Positions 21,901 through 29,273 of a stretch of DNA of 64,000 bases are shown here, piece after piece; positions within the stretch are counted from its first letter, which is position 1; every line of letters begins with the position of its first letter. This DNA is from Bacteroidota bacterium (GTDB lineage: Bacteria; Bacteroidota; Bacteroidia; AKYH767-A; OLB10). The stretch spans positions 46,617 through 110,616 of the forward strand of contig JADJPB010000017.1 of assembly GCA_016713445.1 (NCBI GenBank), written 5' to 3'. Both the position numbers and the translations under genes were made by a program. The notes beneath the pieces were generated by a model, which had not been told where the DNA came from, searched no databases, and was given only the letters and a program-made list of their open reading frames with translations.

Positions 21901-22666
21901 CGCTTGCTGAAATTGAATTGGATGAAGTAGCGGACTGCACAATATTTTTAAACTGAATAGTTCCTGCACTAATTCCACTGCTTCCCGTAATTAAACAGGC
22001 GCTGTCCCCGAGAATAGATGCACCGTATGTTCCGTTTGCAAAGGAGATTCCGCCATTGCCTGTACTATTCACATAGATGGTATCATTAAAATAACTGGTA
22101 TCACCATAGGCCATTTGTAGGGAATAGCCACCACTGCTGTACAAGTATACTTTTCCATTATAAACATCGCCATTGGTTTGTCCTAATCGTAAATAAGCTG
22201 TCCCTGTATTTTTAAAGGTGACATCAGAATTAAAAATACAATTTCCATTACCCCAACCACTGGCTGTTCCATTTTGCTCAAAGCTCCCAGTTTGATCAAA
22301 AGTTCCACCACTAAATTTGATTTGTCCGGCGATTACGTCTAATATGCAATTAAAATTGGTGCCTTGGAAATAGGCATAGGTCCCTCTAATTTTTAAATTT
22401 CCATTATTGATGGCACCCCCATTTAGCGAGCTTCTTCCTGAAACATGGAGTTCGAAAGTATTTAAATCAATAGTGTTGGCTGAAATTATGAGTCTCGTAA
22501 TGGTTCTATTTCCATCCAATAAAATAGAATTTACCCCACCGTTGTTTAGTGTAACTGTATCATTAGTGGTTGGCACTCCCGCCGGACTCCAATTGCTCGA
22601 ATTTGACCAGTCGGTATTGGTAGCACCGTTCCAAGTATAATTGCCAGCGTTAGCAATGGAAGTCAT
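15905..22666 (-). CDS. Giant secreted multidomain protein with GH-like barrel and beta-helix
   Basis: 2253 residues as given. Residues ~10-560 are Gly/Asn/Thr-rich repeats (WNGATNTDWSNSSNWSPAG) like adhesin beta-solenoids. Residues ~590-1130 look like a TIM-barrel glycoside hydrolase of clan GH-A: RYIELGNEFYLNDEYY (~749) carries the Asn-Glu acid/base pair and KEIWITEFNLDDDND (~889) a candidate nucleophile Glu. Cys-containing Ig-like modules follow to ~1360, then a long right-handed beta-helix (ENNFIGDASVNS). The end is a type IX sorting domain (IRIQPNPTTGNIYIECSDF). The start is uncertain: upstream in frame lies LNKLFTLVLLLMTSIANAG, a signal-peptide core with no start codon, so the ATG at 22666 is probably not the true one. 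Substrate unknown. Confidence 0.8.
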   Translation of the reverse strand: MTSIANAGNYTWNGATNTDWSNSSNWSPAGVPTTNDTVTLNNGGVNSILLDGNRTITRLIISANTIDLNTFELHVSGRSSLNGGAINNGNLKIRGTYAYFQGTNFNCILDVIAGQIKFSGGTFDQTGSFEQNGTASGWGNGNCIFNSDVTFKNTGTAYLRLGQTNGDVYNGKVYLYSSGGYSLQMAYGDTSYFNDTIYVNSTGNGGISFANGTYGASILGDSACLITGSSGISAGTIQFKNIVQSATSSNSISASGSVLFNVYSNNFLGKVNFTAPNLVVKSTTFGDSTSLTKTGHTLNNTWDGANVYNGVVTITNGNTSTAYVKLASQNADTYNNDVYFNAGSGAIQAANAGTNIYNGNVSVNGNNVTFNTSGGTLKFAGEQNQEFGGGTSTLNFNKIIVDKAGGIVTLNQPITIDSLLQLTSGIIYTDTIITLKATATTTGASNQSFVDGTVKKIGNTAFVFPVGDEGHHYPLEISAPSNSTDAFSVIYRNEFHNESDSADTSLTYISRCQYWDIKRLAGTSNVSVKLYWDSLGCGVYDTSGLVLASWIGAKWIDKGRASISGNAKFGSFWSSSTLSSFSKVTLASMRPSIPTKPTRVTALERTIPEDIFGYNGSNTFASDVAGNPLQSWEILNSWDNNISNDKKFFSDKQVTLMRIPAGTLSNFSDWRTNYPLIERDLPFNWFYDKNAYKLPMQRLGNRYDHLKLNLEKVACRPIIAMNMLSSTYFHELAAFYSLNENNLPLRYIELGNEFYLNDEYYKEIFPSVNDYMDMALQWASDIKNIPNFLNTEIAIVGAISKDNNFGRQRSWLDQVLERLKVANDVNAITLHDYINEGKASDPCGGDLMASGIEHFLLQPFEHISDLQAKELLKIQQFNTSFSPKEIWITEFNLDDDNDNRTGTWAHGLLGATLALKYLETPEITKIISHTMLSGAKFGNIFESGNAFDEVGCHGDLNLNPTRIAEKTALGTALDGVAAAMRHAVNATPLDFPGAEDLDGNANYAEIYGWTFEDANGFLKTIILNLSSNRYEIDVQGIHPGLIATDLNAVVMSMYNDENNHAILGDGADMPTPYELFINNNPWYSNTSNKLEMPLLSMLIIDQNTSGNSIRNVRLTDDEICSGSSTTLVVESNETLSGLPTSSGPLTFTFIENIGNRYIYSVVAGSVSNTQTYSIDPCTGCDPIDITVHDDISNLVLNATSTDYCPGGTAITLSASFDQGAGGNNNLPYSFLWTPDYGIVSNLCASSPSPMCWSIDVAPKRTTTYGVYVTDGQCWSHAEVIIEVPVAHLSLGNDITICENTEIEIIPVFEITGTPGFDWLPGNSGDPTLIVTPSLGTNTFQLNLEVNNCIVTDEIIVNVISCCSAGSSVHLQPIEMFIPNTNQLHNEYYNHVGNLPAAINMTSCSTCTFSYVGGVNNRRELTVDGVSGNPTLFIDGEFRIPYDIDTDDMDPPDLDGMDLTLKNLTLSLGENAWINVMSGRKLVLENCTLTSCGTNMWRGIVLDKRGDRNSPAIEFISTNLVENAETAVYLTRESIFNIEGVTFNNCFVDLEIVNQKGNSNSNTIFGCNFTSSGAGLIAPHLGESKIAAIVLDDVDLVNIGKNSSVTAESNTFENSIYGIKSKNSSVKLLNSDFHDIWDDGTTPTFGYAFYSESDYDFSDRSIQVGNGSSNGRCNFYNSVNGIAGIGDMNYSIEKNIFGLNNGTATAGAILRSCISIEGTMNNNISIFNENKFYDFIKGIAMYDIGEASNVTIDENYFYDAIWGSNQVSYNATAISIINQIPYNLTYQGKIENNFIGDASVNSWHSRIGINLYNAGNYKISSNAIYIHPDRDNYSSFCGIQVTNSSDCDVSSNVITAESLDQDLFYQYSGIRVNESNVPTVNCNTLTNMGLGIHYIGDNGQATMKRNYFIDFEHGIELGLGAGAGANIGQFQGNPNSTNGTSYENDWNSSSDFRVDGYSINQISWYHDGLSVFSNSHAPVDNLGQAIPSIFIIPNADELGPACLTDIWINIRQMGYSNVAYDSMRFEGEYATQFEYAHKGSFYEFISNDTNRLNGGEDDEIYHESFEKLDTSNIGKYNRIIKLSKSNELDQAFEMVENLSPANDYESYLKTVLNIYLSRKIQDSLYSAADSSVLFEIASLNYLLGGKAVFLARAMLKLEIEDEILNSSRIKNELSENSEREIRIQPNPTTGNIYIECSDFENMVNIQIIDQAGRIVSTHAPINYLNLSQLKNGFYIMVFNFSDGLKIQRKLVKSN

Positions 22667-22740
22667 TAAAAGGAGTACTAATGTAAATAATTTATTAAGA
22701 AAGCTTCGCCCAGAAGTCGAAGCGAAGCGAAGTACCTCTG

Positions 22741-22789
22741 GGTTGAGTTGGGTTGAGTTGAGTTGAGTTGAGTTGAGTTGGGTTGAGTT
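22741..22789. repeat. Pentanucleotide (A/G)GTTG tandem repeat at the 5' end of the giant gene
   Basis: Nine consecutive five-base units, AGTTG with three GGTTG variants, plus a partial unit. On the minus strand the tract (CAACT/CAACC) contains no stop codon in any frame. It lies between an ATG at 22794 and the signal-peptide-coding frame of the giant gene. From that ATG the tract is read as a 33-residue frame ending at TAA 22695-22697. Confidence 0.85.
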
Positions 22790-22881
22790 TTCATAAAATC
22801 AGGAATTAAATTTAAGAAATTATAACCTAATTATTGGTACTAAATATTTACAAAGAAAAAGTCGACTTTGGGGTTTTTTTC

Positions 22882-22970
22882 ATCGCGATGCTTCGCAATA
22901 GCTTTGTTTAGCAAGATCAATTAATCTAATTTTCAAATTTTCAAATCGGCCAATCGCGAAGCATCGCGAT
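22882..22970. repeat. Long-loop perfect inverted repeat (15-base arms)
   Basis: ATCGCGATGCTTCGC (22882-22896) is the exact reverse complement of 22956-22970, with 59 bases between. Short T runs lie outside both arms (22874-22880 and 22974-22980), but they do not make an intrinsic terminator in the direction of the neighbouring gene. It could be a small palindromic element of the MITE or REP kind. Confidence 0.6.
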
Positions 22971-22987
22971 CAAATTTTTTTAATTCG

Positions 22988-23389
22988 TCACAAAAGCAAA
23001 TATGTCCCCTCCACACCGCTATTATTCTTCAACCTCACATACCCAAACTGAAGATCACTATAAGCAAAGCTGCCTAAAGAAATTGTAACTCGGTATCCTA
23101 ATCGTTGCCATGACATGCCTGCAGGTAAACCCGACGTTTGATCATAGGTAAACTGTTGGTTCGCTAAGTCAGCTTGTCCTTCCTTACTTCCTACCTTTAC
23201 TTCAACCAAGTCGATTTGATTGGTGTCGGTCAACGTAATAAACATGGTTCCTTCCACAACATCATTGATAGGGGCGGAAGTGGTAACAAAAGCATCAAAA
23301 TTGGATTGAGCTTTCAGGGGTATTCCTGAAAAAAGAATAAAGAGTAAGAGGAGTGTCTTTCTTCGTAAAACAATCAGATATTTATCCAT
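22988..23389 (-). CDS. Small secreted protein of unknown function
   Basis: A 133-residue protein with an N-terminal signal peptide (RKTLLLLFILFSGIPLKAQ). The mature part is beta-rich (EGTMFITLTDTNQIDLVEVKVGSKEG ... YRVTISLGSFAYSDLQFGYV) and ends with GTYLLL, without a recognisable sorting domain. I do not recognise the family. It precedes the giant gene in the same direction, separated by the pentanucleotide tract and a 15-base inverted repeat. No catalytic motif is visible. Confidence 0.65.
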   Translation of the reverse strand: MDKYLIVLRRKTLLLLFILFSGIPLKAQSNFDAFVTTSAPINDVVEGTMFITLTDTNQIDLVEVKVGSKEGQADLANQQFTYDQTSGLPAGMSWQRLGYRVTISLGSFAYSDLQFGYVRLKNNSGVEGTYLLL

Positions 23390-23581
23390 AAAAATTAGAT
23401 TTGGTTCAACGAATGTAAAAAAGATTTTTGGAAAAGCAAGGGGTAGGGTGAAAAATAATGTAAAATCAACATTGGAAGTTGTAAAAAGGTTTCTAGGGGT
23501 GAATTATATTAAGATTTGAAACGGAGTTAGCTGAAAGCCGCGTGGAAATTTAGGATCATTATAATTTCGCGACAATTTCAT

Positions 23582-23614
23582 ATCGTGAAGCCTCTTGACG
23601 TGATGATTCACGAT
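23582..23614. repeat. Inverted repeat in intergenic spacer
   Basis: ATCGTGAA (23582-23589) pairs with TTCACGAT (23607-23614) around a 17-base loop. A second small palindrome, CTTGCTGCAGGCAAG, lies near 23650. The spacer 23390-23676 holds no gene that I can support; these palindromes may be REP-like elements or a terminator for the lipoprotein gene. Confidence 0.5.
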
Positions 23615-23676
23615 TCGCGTTTTAGTATAATCGTATCGATTCGTAACCTGCTTGCTGCAGGCAAGTTCGTATCCTC

Positions 23677-24066
23677 CTAGTATTTCACTCCCAAACTATC
23701 CAAATCTTCAACACTAATCGTAGGCGGCATGATGCCTTTCGAAACTTTATAGAGCATCAAAGCCCCAACCGCTTTCGCATCTTCTTCTGTAGCAAATGCT
23801 TTATTTCCTTGAATTGCTGGAATGGAATTTTGATGAATCATCATTTTTCCATCTTGAAAAATATCAAAGCCAAATCCTTCTGGTCCATCTCCACTTTTAT
23901 TTTTGTAGGTAGATGCTGAAAAATGAGAGGTATTTGAATCTGCAACAACCTTGGGAACTTTAGATTCAACGATGGAATCCATACAGGATGAATGTCCGTT
24001 ATCCAATTGCGGACGATTACATCCGGCCAAAGCAATTCCAAGTAAAAGAAGAGGAAAACGATTCAT
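23677..24066 (-). CDS. DUF4907-like lipoprotein
   Basis: A 129-residue protein with a lipoprotein signal (FPLLLLGIALAGC; lipobox L-A-G-C). The second half has FGFDIFQDGKMMIHQNSIPAIQGNKAFATEEDA and IMPPTISVEDLDSLGV, which I recognise as the DUF4907 pattern found in Bacteroidota. Function is not established. It starts three bases after the stop of the isomerase gene, so the two are probably cotranscribed. Confidence 0.8.
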   Translation of the reverse strand: MNRFPLLLLGIALAGCNRPQLDNGHSSCMDSIVESKVPKVVADSNTSHFSASTYKNKSGDGPEGFGFDIFQDGKMMIHQNSIPAIQGNKAFATEEDAKAVGALMLYKVSKGIMPPTISVEDLDSLGVKY

Positions 24067-24069
24067 ATA

Positions 24070-25059
24070 TTAAATGGCTGATAATTCTTTTTTCAAGAAG
24101 TCGATAACATTAACTTCCGTAGCATCGATGTTTTTAATTTCTGCAATGTACCAACTGATCCAATCACCCATATGTATTAAATACAAGGAGCGTTGTAATT
24201 GTGTAGCACCTTTTGCTTTCATCTCAATCAAGGTAGCATTATTACGCTTAACCACATCACTCGAAATCTCCATACGTTTTTGCGTACGGAAATAATCATC
24301 TTCACAACGGAACATCAGTACTACCGCTTCAGGATGTGGTTCTGTCCAACCCACTAATTCATTATGATTCATCTCCGGCAATACATGATGCCAACAAAGC
24401 ATTTTACTATTCTCGTTAATCTGCTGACGAAAACGTACAGCAACTCCTTCATAGCGCGCTTCACAATAAATGATAGGAAGTTTTCCTACTAATTGTTGCG
24501 CAATCGCTTTCGATTCTTTCTTAATATTTTCTTCTTCTTTATCTAAAAGTTGAATGGCATCACTCAAATCTTTGCGATACGAATCATCAATCAATCCATG
24601 AAATCCGAGAATGTAAGGAAGTTGTGTAAATGAATATCCGAAGCAAGCACGTGGAGGCATTCCACCAGGAATATTCACCACATCCAATCCTTTTTCTTTT
24701 GCGATAGCACCAATCTTTCCTCCAGAAGTAACGCAACAAATTTTTGCACCTTTCTCCAACGCCGCTTCCATCGCTTGTAACGTCTCTTCTGTATTTCCAG
24801 AATAAGAAGAAACGATCACCAACGTATGTTGATCAACGAATGCTGGAATAAAATAATCTTTGTTCACCAAAAGAGGAACACGCATCGATTTATCCGTTAC
24901 TTGCGCAACGATGCTGCCTCCAATTCCTGATCCACCTAATCCTGTTACTAAAACATTTCGAATAGGATTCGCCGATTTGGTTAGCGTTGCTTTACTTCCA
25001 ATTTCCATGGCCTCACGTACATGTTGTGTAAATGCGGCTACTAATTCATTCATTAACAT
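24070..25059 (-). CDS. Bifunctional phosphoglucose/phosphomannose isomerase
   Basis: A 329-residue SIS-domain enzyme that interconverts fructose 6-phosphate with glucose 6-phosphate or mannose 6-phosphate. The sugar-phosphate loop VLVTGLGGSGIGGSIVAQ lies near residue 40. VIVSSYSGNTEETL and ICCVTSGGKI follow, and the family-specific stretch RACFGYSFTQLPYILGFHGL marks the bifunctional PGI/PMI type. FRQQINENSKMLCWHHVLPEMNHNE carries the expected Glu and His residues. Length matches the family. The first Met or the third residue Met could be the start. The 272 bases upstream to 25331 contain no gene I can support. Confidence 0.9.
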   Translation of the reverse strand: MLMNELVAAFTQHVREAMEIGSKATLTKSANPIRNVLVTGLGGSGIGGSIVAQVTDKSMRVPLLVNKDYFIPAFVDQHTLVIVSSYSGNTEETLQAMEAALEKGAKICCVTSGGKIGAIAKEKGLDVVNIPGGMPPRACFGYSFTQLPYILGFHGLIDDSYRKDLSDAIQLLDKEEENIKKESKAIAQQLVGKLPIIYCEARYEGVAVRFRQQINENSKMLCWHHVLPEMNHNELVGWTEPHPEAVVLMFRCEDDYFRTQKRMEISSDVVKRNNATLIEMKAKGATQLQRSLYLIHMGDWISWYIAEIKNIDATEVNVIDFLKKELSAI

Positions 25060-25331
25060 AAGCTATCGATTTAATAAGGCAAATATATACGAACGAGGAA
25101 TAGGAGTGTTTCCAAATTCGCATCATTTATTAGCCATGAGTTGGGGATAACCACAAAATCAGGATTTTATGCATTTGGTGGTCGCTATGAATAAATGGTT
25201 TAATTGGATTTAACTCCTCGATATTGATTTCATAGAGTGAGTCTGAGTAACAAGAAACTATTCGATTTTGGAGGGGCTAGAGGGTAAATAAAGGATGAAA
25301 AGGGAATTACCCTATGAAGTTGATAGTCGTC

Positions 25332-26018
25332 TTAAGACTTCTTCTCTAAGAAGTAAGTGTAAAAAAAGACATTCAAAATTATGAGTTCTAAACCATAGAA
25401 AATATCTTCAAAGGGAATAGTTAAGATACGGATACCAATAATATGCGCCTCATTATACCATACTACAGGTTCATCTAAACCAGTGCCAGTTAATATTCCA
25501 TTGACGATTGAAAAAGGGATTAATAGAATTAGGTAGACACTAAGGATTTTCGGAAGCCATTTAACGTTAAAAATATATTTTAGAAGTAGTAAAAGTATTC
25601 CTAAACTGATAAAGGTAACAGATGTATAGAGACGTTGTAGGTAGATGAATCCAATGATGAATAAGAATGATACAAGTCCAAGTATAATAATTTTCTCCAC
25701 TTTTTCTGACCATTCCATCTTGAAAAAAAGACGCAAGCAGTGGTAAGTGAATACACAGGAAAATGGAATGCAGAAGAAAAACAATACTTCTTCGAGGGGT
25801 AATTGTAAAATTTTAATTCCTGAAACATATGCAGCATTAAATCCCCAAATCCCTTTAGAGGTAAAGTAAGCATCCCAAACAATGAATGGCAATGCAACCA
25901 ATACACTTGCTTTTAAGAAGGAAACAAAATTCAAATGAAATTTTAGTTTCTTGTGAAATGAAAATAGAAAGGGCACTAGTATTGTAAAAAAATTAATTGA
26001 AAGGTATAAGTATTTCAT
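25332..26018 (-). CDS. Lycopene beta-cyclase, CrtYcd-type membrane protein
   Basis: A 228-residue protein with about seven hydrophobic segments. Two internally related halves each carry a Pro-x-Glu-Glu/Asp motif, LPLEEVLFFFCIPFSCVF (residues ~70-87) and IPFEDIFYGLELI (~203-215), the pattern of the heterodimeric or fused CrtYc/CrtYd cyclases. These cyclise the ends of lycopene to beta-carotene. Its ATG overlaps the stop of crtZ as ATGA, so it is the last gene of the carotenoid operon. Assignment as a cyclase rests on the motif pair, the topology and the operon. Confidence 0.85.
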   Translation of the reverse strand: MKYLYLSINFFTILVPFLFSFHKKLKFHLNFVSFLKASVLVALPFIVWDAYFTSKGIWGFNAAYVSGIKILQLPLEEVLFFFCIPFSCVFTYHCLRLFFKMEWSEKVEKIIILGLVSFLFIIGFIYLQRLYTSVTFISLGILLLLLKYIFNVKWLPKILSVYLILLIPFSIVNGILTGTGLDEPVVWYNEAHIIGIRILTIPFEDIFYGLELIILNVFFYTYFLEKKS

Positions 26019-26476
26019 TCAGCACTCGAGTTTTTCGTATTTTTAAAATACTTAAGCGGTACCCATAACATTCCAAAACATTCTCCATGCTCTTTGTTGA
26101 TGTGTTTATGATGTATTTTATGGGCACGACGAATGGCTTTGAAGTAATTGTTCTCGATACTCCGTAAGAACTTAAATCGTTGGTGGATGAAAATATCGTG
26201 CACAAAGAAATAAGTAAATCCATACAATGTAATTCCTAATCCCATCCAAAAAAAGGCGTTGAAATCATTTTGCATTCCGATGAATAGTCCCGCAATTCCT
26301 GGGAGAGCGAAGATGAGAAAGAAGAAATCATTATGCTCAAAGAATCCTTTTGATTCTTTATGATGATGGTCTTTATGAAGAGTCCAAAGCCATCCGTGCA
26401 TTACGTATTTATGGGTAAACCAAGCCATGAATTCCATGCCGAAAAATGCTGCGAGGGTAATGAGTATATTTTCCAT
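26015..26476 (-). CDS. crtZ: Beta-carotene hydroxylase
   Basis: I start the gene at the ATG at 26476 (MENILITLAAFFGMEFMAWF), because the longer frame overlaps the SRPBCC gene and adds non-family residues. The protein has 153 residues, four hydrophobic segments and the His clusters of the fatty acid hydroxylase/CrtZ family: HKYVMHGWLW, LHKDHHHKE, HDIFIHQRF and AHKIHHKHINKEHGE. These bind the di-iron centre that hydroxylates beta-carotene to zeaxanthin. It begins seven bases after the upstream stop and overlaps the cyclase start. Confidence 0.92.
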   Translation of the reverse strand: MENILITLAAFFGMEFMAWFTHKYVMHGWLWTLHKDHHHKESKGFFEHNDFFFLIFALPGIAGLFIGMQNDFNAFFWMGLGITLYGFTYFFVHDIFIHQRFKFLRSIENNYFKAIRRAHKIHHKHINKEHGECFGMLWVPLKYFKNTKNSSAE

Positions 26477-26483
26477 TTTTTTG

Positions 26484-26942
26484 TTAGTTGAAGATTTTTT
26501 CGAGAATTTCTTTTCTGTATAAAAAGATATTCTCAATTTTTTTGCGAATGAATAACCAATGTGCAAACTTACCAATATAGGAAAATGGGAGTTCATAATG
26601 AATAGTATCATACATCATGGTTCCACCATTTACAGGAACAAAGGTATGTGTGTGCTCCCATTTTTTATACGGGCCTTTAAGTTGCTTGTCCATAAATGTG
26701 GCATTGGCTTGAACGTGATCTATCTCCGTTAACCAGTTCATGGGGATTCTGAGTAACGGACTTACCTTGTATTTTATTTTTTGGCCGTTTGTGATCTTAT
26801 CATTTCCGGTAGAAGATACAATGGTAAAGTTCATTTCTGGCGGGGTAATTTTGGATAAATTATGGGGCGATGAAAAGAAATCCCATGCCTTTTCAATGGG
26901 AATTGGTAAGAACTGTTGGGAGTGGTATTTGTAATTTTTCAT
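26484..26942 (-). CDS. SRPBCC-family protein within the carotenoid operon
   Basis: A 152-residue single-domain protein. FLPIPIEKAWDFFSSPHNLSKITPPEM is the classic opening of SRPBCC helix-grip proteins, followed by strands and the long C-terminal helix (GKFAHWLFIRKKIENIFLY). Such proteins hold hydrophobic ligands in a deep cavity. Members of this subgroup recur in carotenoid gene clusters of Bacteroidota; a role in handling a carotenoid intermediate is an inference. It lies nine bases from crtB and seven bases from crtZ. Confidence 0.8.
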   Translation of the reverse strand: MKNYKYHSQQFLPIPIEKAWDFFSSPHNLSKITPPEMNFTIVSSTGNDKITNGQKIKYKVSPLLRIPMNWLTEIDHVQANATFMDKQLKGPYKKWEHTHTFVPVNGGTMMYDTIHYELPFSYIGKFAHWLFIRKKIENIFLYRKEILEKIFN

Positions 26943-26951
26943 TTGTTTGAA

Positions 26952-27788
26952 TTAAATATAGTTTAGTTTCGTTTGAAATAAACTGTTGATCATTAACCCC
27001 ATTTTGTAGGAGTTACTAATTCTTATTCTTTCTGTAAATACTCTTTCTGCAGGAACAGATTTTATTTTTTTAAAGAGAGAAGTATAGTAGACAAAAGCTA
27101 AATAGACACCACCTTTTGCGGCGGCTGGTAGTTTTTTAATGCCGATGAGTGCATATTTAAAATCCTCTTCAATTTCTTGCTCTATTATTTTCTTTGATTC
27201 ATTATTGAAATTTGTGAGATCGATATTGGGGAAATAGCTTCTCCCCAATAAGTAGTAGTCATCTTTTAAATCACGTAAAAAATTTACTTTTTGGAATGCA
27301 GAACCCAAGCGCATTGCATAAGGTTTTAACTCCTCGTACATTTTTAGGTCGCCCGAAGTAAACACATGTAAACACATCAGTCCCACTACTTCGGCTGAGC
27401 CTAAGATGTATTGTTCGTAGTTCTCTTGGGTGTAAAGTACTTTCTCAAGATCCATTTCCATGCTTTTTAAAAAGGTTTCAATCAGATCGAGGCTAATATT
27501 ATTATCATGCACGCTTTGTTGAAAAGCATTGAGGATAGGATTCAATGAGATCTTGTTCTCGATGGCCTCATAAGTATCGCGCTTGAATTTTTCCAATAAA
27601 TATTTTTTATTGTACCCTTCAAAGCTGTCTACAATTTCATCTGCAAAGCGGACAAATCCATAGATGGCATAAATGGGATCTCGCATTTTGTGATGCAAGA
27701 AGTAGATGCCGAGTGAAAAGCTCGTGCTATAAGATCGCGTAGTTAATTTACTACACGCAATAGAGACGTTATCAAAAGATGCTTTCAT
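26952..27788 (-). CDS. crtB: Phytoene synthase
   Basis: The start is the ATG at 27788 (MKASFDNVSIACSKLTTRSY), 17 bases inside the end of crtI; a longer frame adds residues unlike the family. The protein (278 residues) joins two geranylgeranyl diphosphates into phytoene. The two Asp-rich motifs are DEIVD (~residue 53) and NFLRDLKDDYYLLGRSYFP. YSTSFSLGIYFLHHKMRDPIYAIYGFVRFAD gives the conserved substrate-entry helix region. Length fits CrtB. Confidence 0.93.
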   Translation of the reverse strand: MKASFDNVSIACSKLTTRSYSTSFSLGIYFLHHKMRDPIYAIYGFVRFADEIVDSFEGYNKKYLLEKFKRDTYEAIENKISLNPILNAFQQSVHDNNISLDLIETFLKSMEMDLEKVLYTQENYEQYILGSAEVVGLMCLHVFTSGDLKMYEELKPYAMRLGSAFQKVNFLRDLKDDYYLLGRSYFPNIDLTNFNNESKKIIEQEIEEDFKYALIGIKKLPAAAKGGVYLAFVYYTSLFKKIKSVPAERVFTERIRISNSYKMGLMINSLFQTKLNYI

Positions 27789-29271
27789 GTTTTTCTTTTT
27801 TTGATAATTGTAGAATGACCTGTTCGGCGGCAATTTTTCCTGATATAAGAGATGGTGGAACTCCCGGTCCTGGGACTGTTAATTGTCCAGTATAGAACAA
27901 ATTTTGAAGATGTTTGTTTCTGATTTTTGGTTTTAAAATAGCGGTCTGCATGAGTGTGTTCGCTAAACCATATGCATTGCCTTTATAGGAATTGTAATCG
28001 TCAATAAAATCATTTACGCAGTAGCTTTTTTTGTATTCGATGAAGGTGGTTAAGTCTTCACCACATTGTTTATTTAACCTTTTCATCATCACCTGAAAAT
28101 ATTTTTCTCGAAGTTCTTCGCTATCTTTTAATCCGGGCGCAATGGGCATGAGTAGAAAGATACTTTCATGACCCTTTGGAACAATCGTATCATCAGATCT
28201 TGAAGCACAACATGCATAGAACAATGGTTTGGTAGGCCATTGTGGATCTGTGTAAATTTCTTTACTGTGTTGTGTGAAGTCTTCGTCAAAGAATAAAGTA
28301 TGATGTTGTAACGAAGGTATTTTTTTGTTGAATCCTAAATAGTAGATAAGACTTGAAGGTGCAAATGTTTTCTTCGACCAATATTCTTCGGTGTAGTTCC
28401 TGTATTTAGCAGGAAGAAGTTTTGTTTCTACATGATGGTAATCAGCTGCTGCTACAATTGCATCGCAATGAAAATTTTCTCCATTTACTAATAGCGCTGT
28501 AGCTTCATTGTTTTTGGTTTCAATTTTTTCGACATTAGCATCGAAATGAAATTTTACACCCTTCATTTTTGCTAAATTTACCATTGCTTGAACCACTGCG
28601 CCAAATCCACCTTCTGGATAGTACGTTCCCAATTTTAATCCTGCATAGTTCATTAAACTGTATAGAGCGGGTGTGTTTTCGGGCATGGCCCCTAAAAAAA
28701 GAATGGGGAATTCCATGAGTGCAATGAGCTTGGGGTTTGAAAAGTAACTACGAACATGTTTGGCAAACGAAGAAAATACTTGCAAGCGAAATACACCTTT
28801 CATTAATTCGATGTCGGCAAACTCTGTCAGGGAAATTCCAGGTTTGTACACCAAGCTATCCATCCCTGTTTTGTATTTGTATTCTGCCTCTTCCATGAAT
28901 TGATCAAGACGAGTTGCACTTCCTGGCTCAATCGTTTCAAAGAGTTCACGCAAGTCGGTATAACGGTCAGGGACATGTGTCGTTTCGTTTTTTCCAAATA
29001 CAACATCAAAGGCAGGATCTAATCTATTAAGTGTATAGAAATCGGAGACTTGATGTCCGAAATCACCAAAGAACTTTTCAAAAACATCCGGCATCCAATA
29101 CCAACTCGGACCCATATCGAAAGTGTAACCCGATGCTGTTTTTAGCTGCCTTGCCCTTCCTCCGGGCATACTGTTTTTTTCAAATACATGCACTTCATAA
29201 CCATGTGATGCTAAGTATGTTGCAGCACTTAATCCGGAAAATCCTGAACCTATAACTGAAATAACGGACAT
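27772..29271 (-). CDS. crtI: Phytoene desaturase
   Basis: A 499-residue FAD enzyme that desaturates phytoene to lycopene. The N-terminal dinucleotide fold SVIGSGFSGLSAATYLASHG ... VFEKNSMPGGRARQ starts at residue 4. FYTGQLTVPGPGVPPSLISG near the C-terminus is the conserved second FAD contact, and LGTYYPEGGFGAVVQAM is the mid-protein motif. It opens the biosynthetic part of the operon and overlaps crtB by 17 bases. A 34-base perfect dyad lies two bases upstream of its ATG. Confidence 0.95.
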   Translation of the reverse strand: MSVISVIGSGFSGLSAATYLASHGYEVHVFEKNSMPGGRARQLKTASGYTFDMGPSWYWMPDVFEKFFGDFGHQVSDFYTLNRLDPAFDVVFGKNETTHVPDRYTDLRELFETIEPGSATRLDQFMEEAEYKYKTGMDSLVYKPGISLTEFADIELMKGVFRLQVFSSFAKHVRSYFSNPKLIALMEFPILFLGAMPENTPALYSLMNYAGLKLGTYYPEGGFGAVVQAMVNLAKMKGVKFHFDANVEKIETKNNEATALLVNGENFHCDAIVAAADYHHVETKLLPAKYRNYTEEYWSKKTFAPSSLIYYLGFNKKIPSLQHHTLFFDEDFTQHSKEIYTDPQWPTKPLFYACCASRSDDTIVPKGHESIFLLMPIAPGLKDSEELREKYFQVMMKRLNKQCGEDLTTFIEYKKSYCVNDFIDDYNSYKGNAYGLANTLMQTAILKPKIRNKHLQNLFYTGQLTVPGPGVPPSLISGKIAAEQVILQLSKKEKHESIF

Positions 29272-29273
29272 TT

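Noticed and set aside
16210..22640. Several plus-strand frames opposite the giant gene
   Set aside because: They are antisense shadows of the 2253-residue coding frame without protein-like composition or start signals.
26477..26611. N-terminal extension of crtZ
   Set aside because: It overlaps the SRPBCC gene and lacks similarity to hydroxylases; the ATG at 26476 gives a normal-length enzyme.
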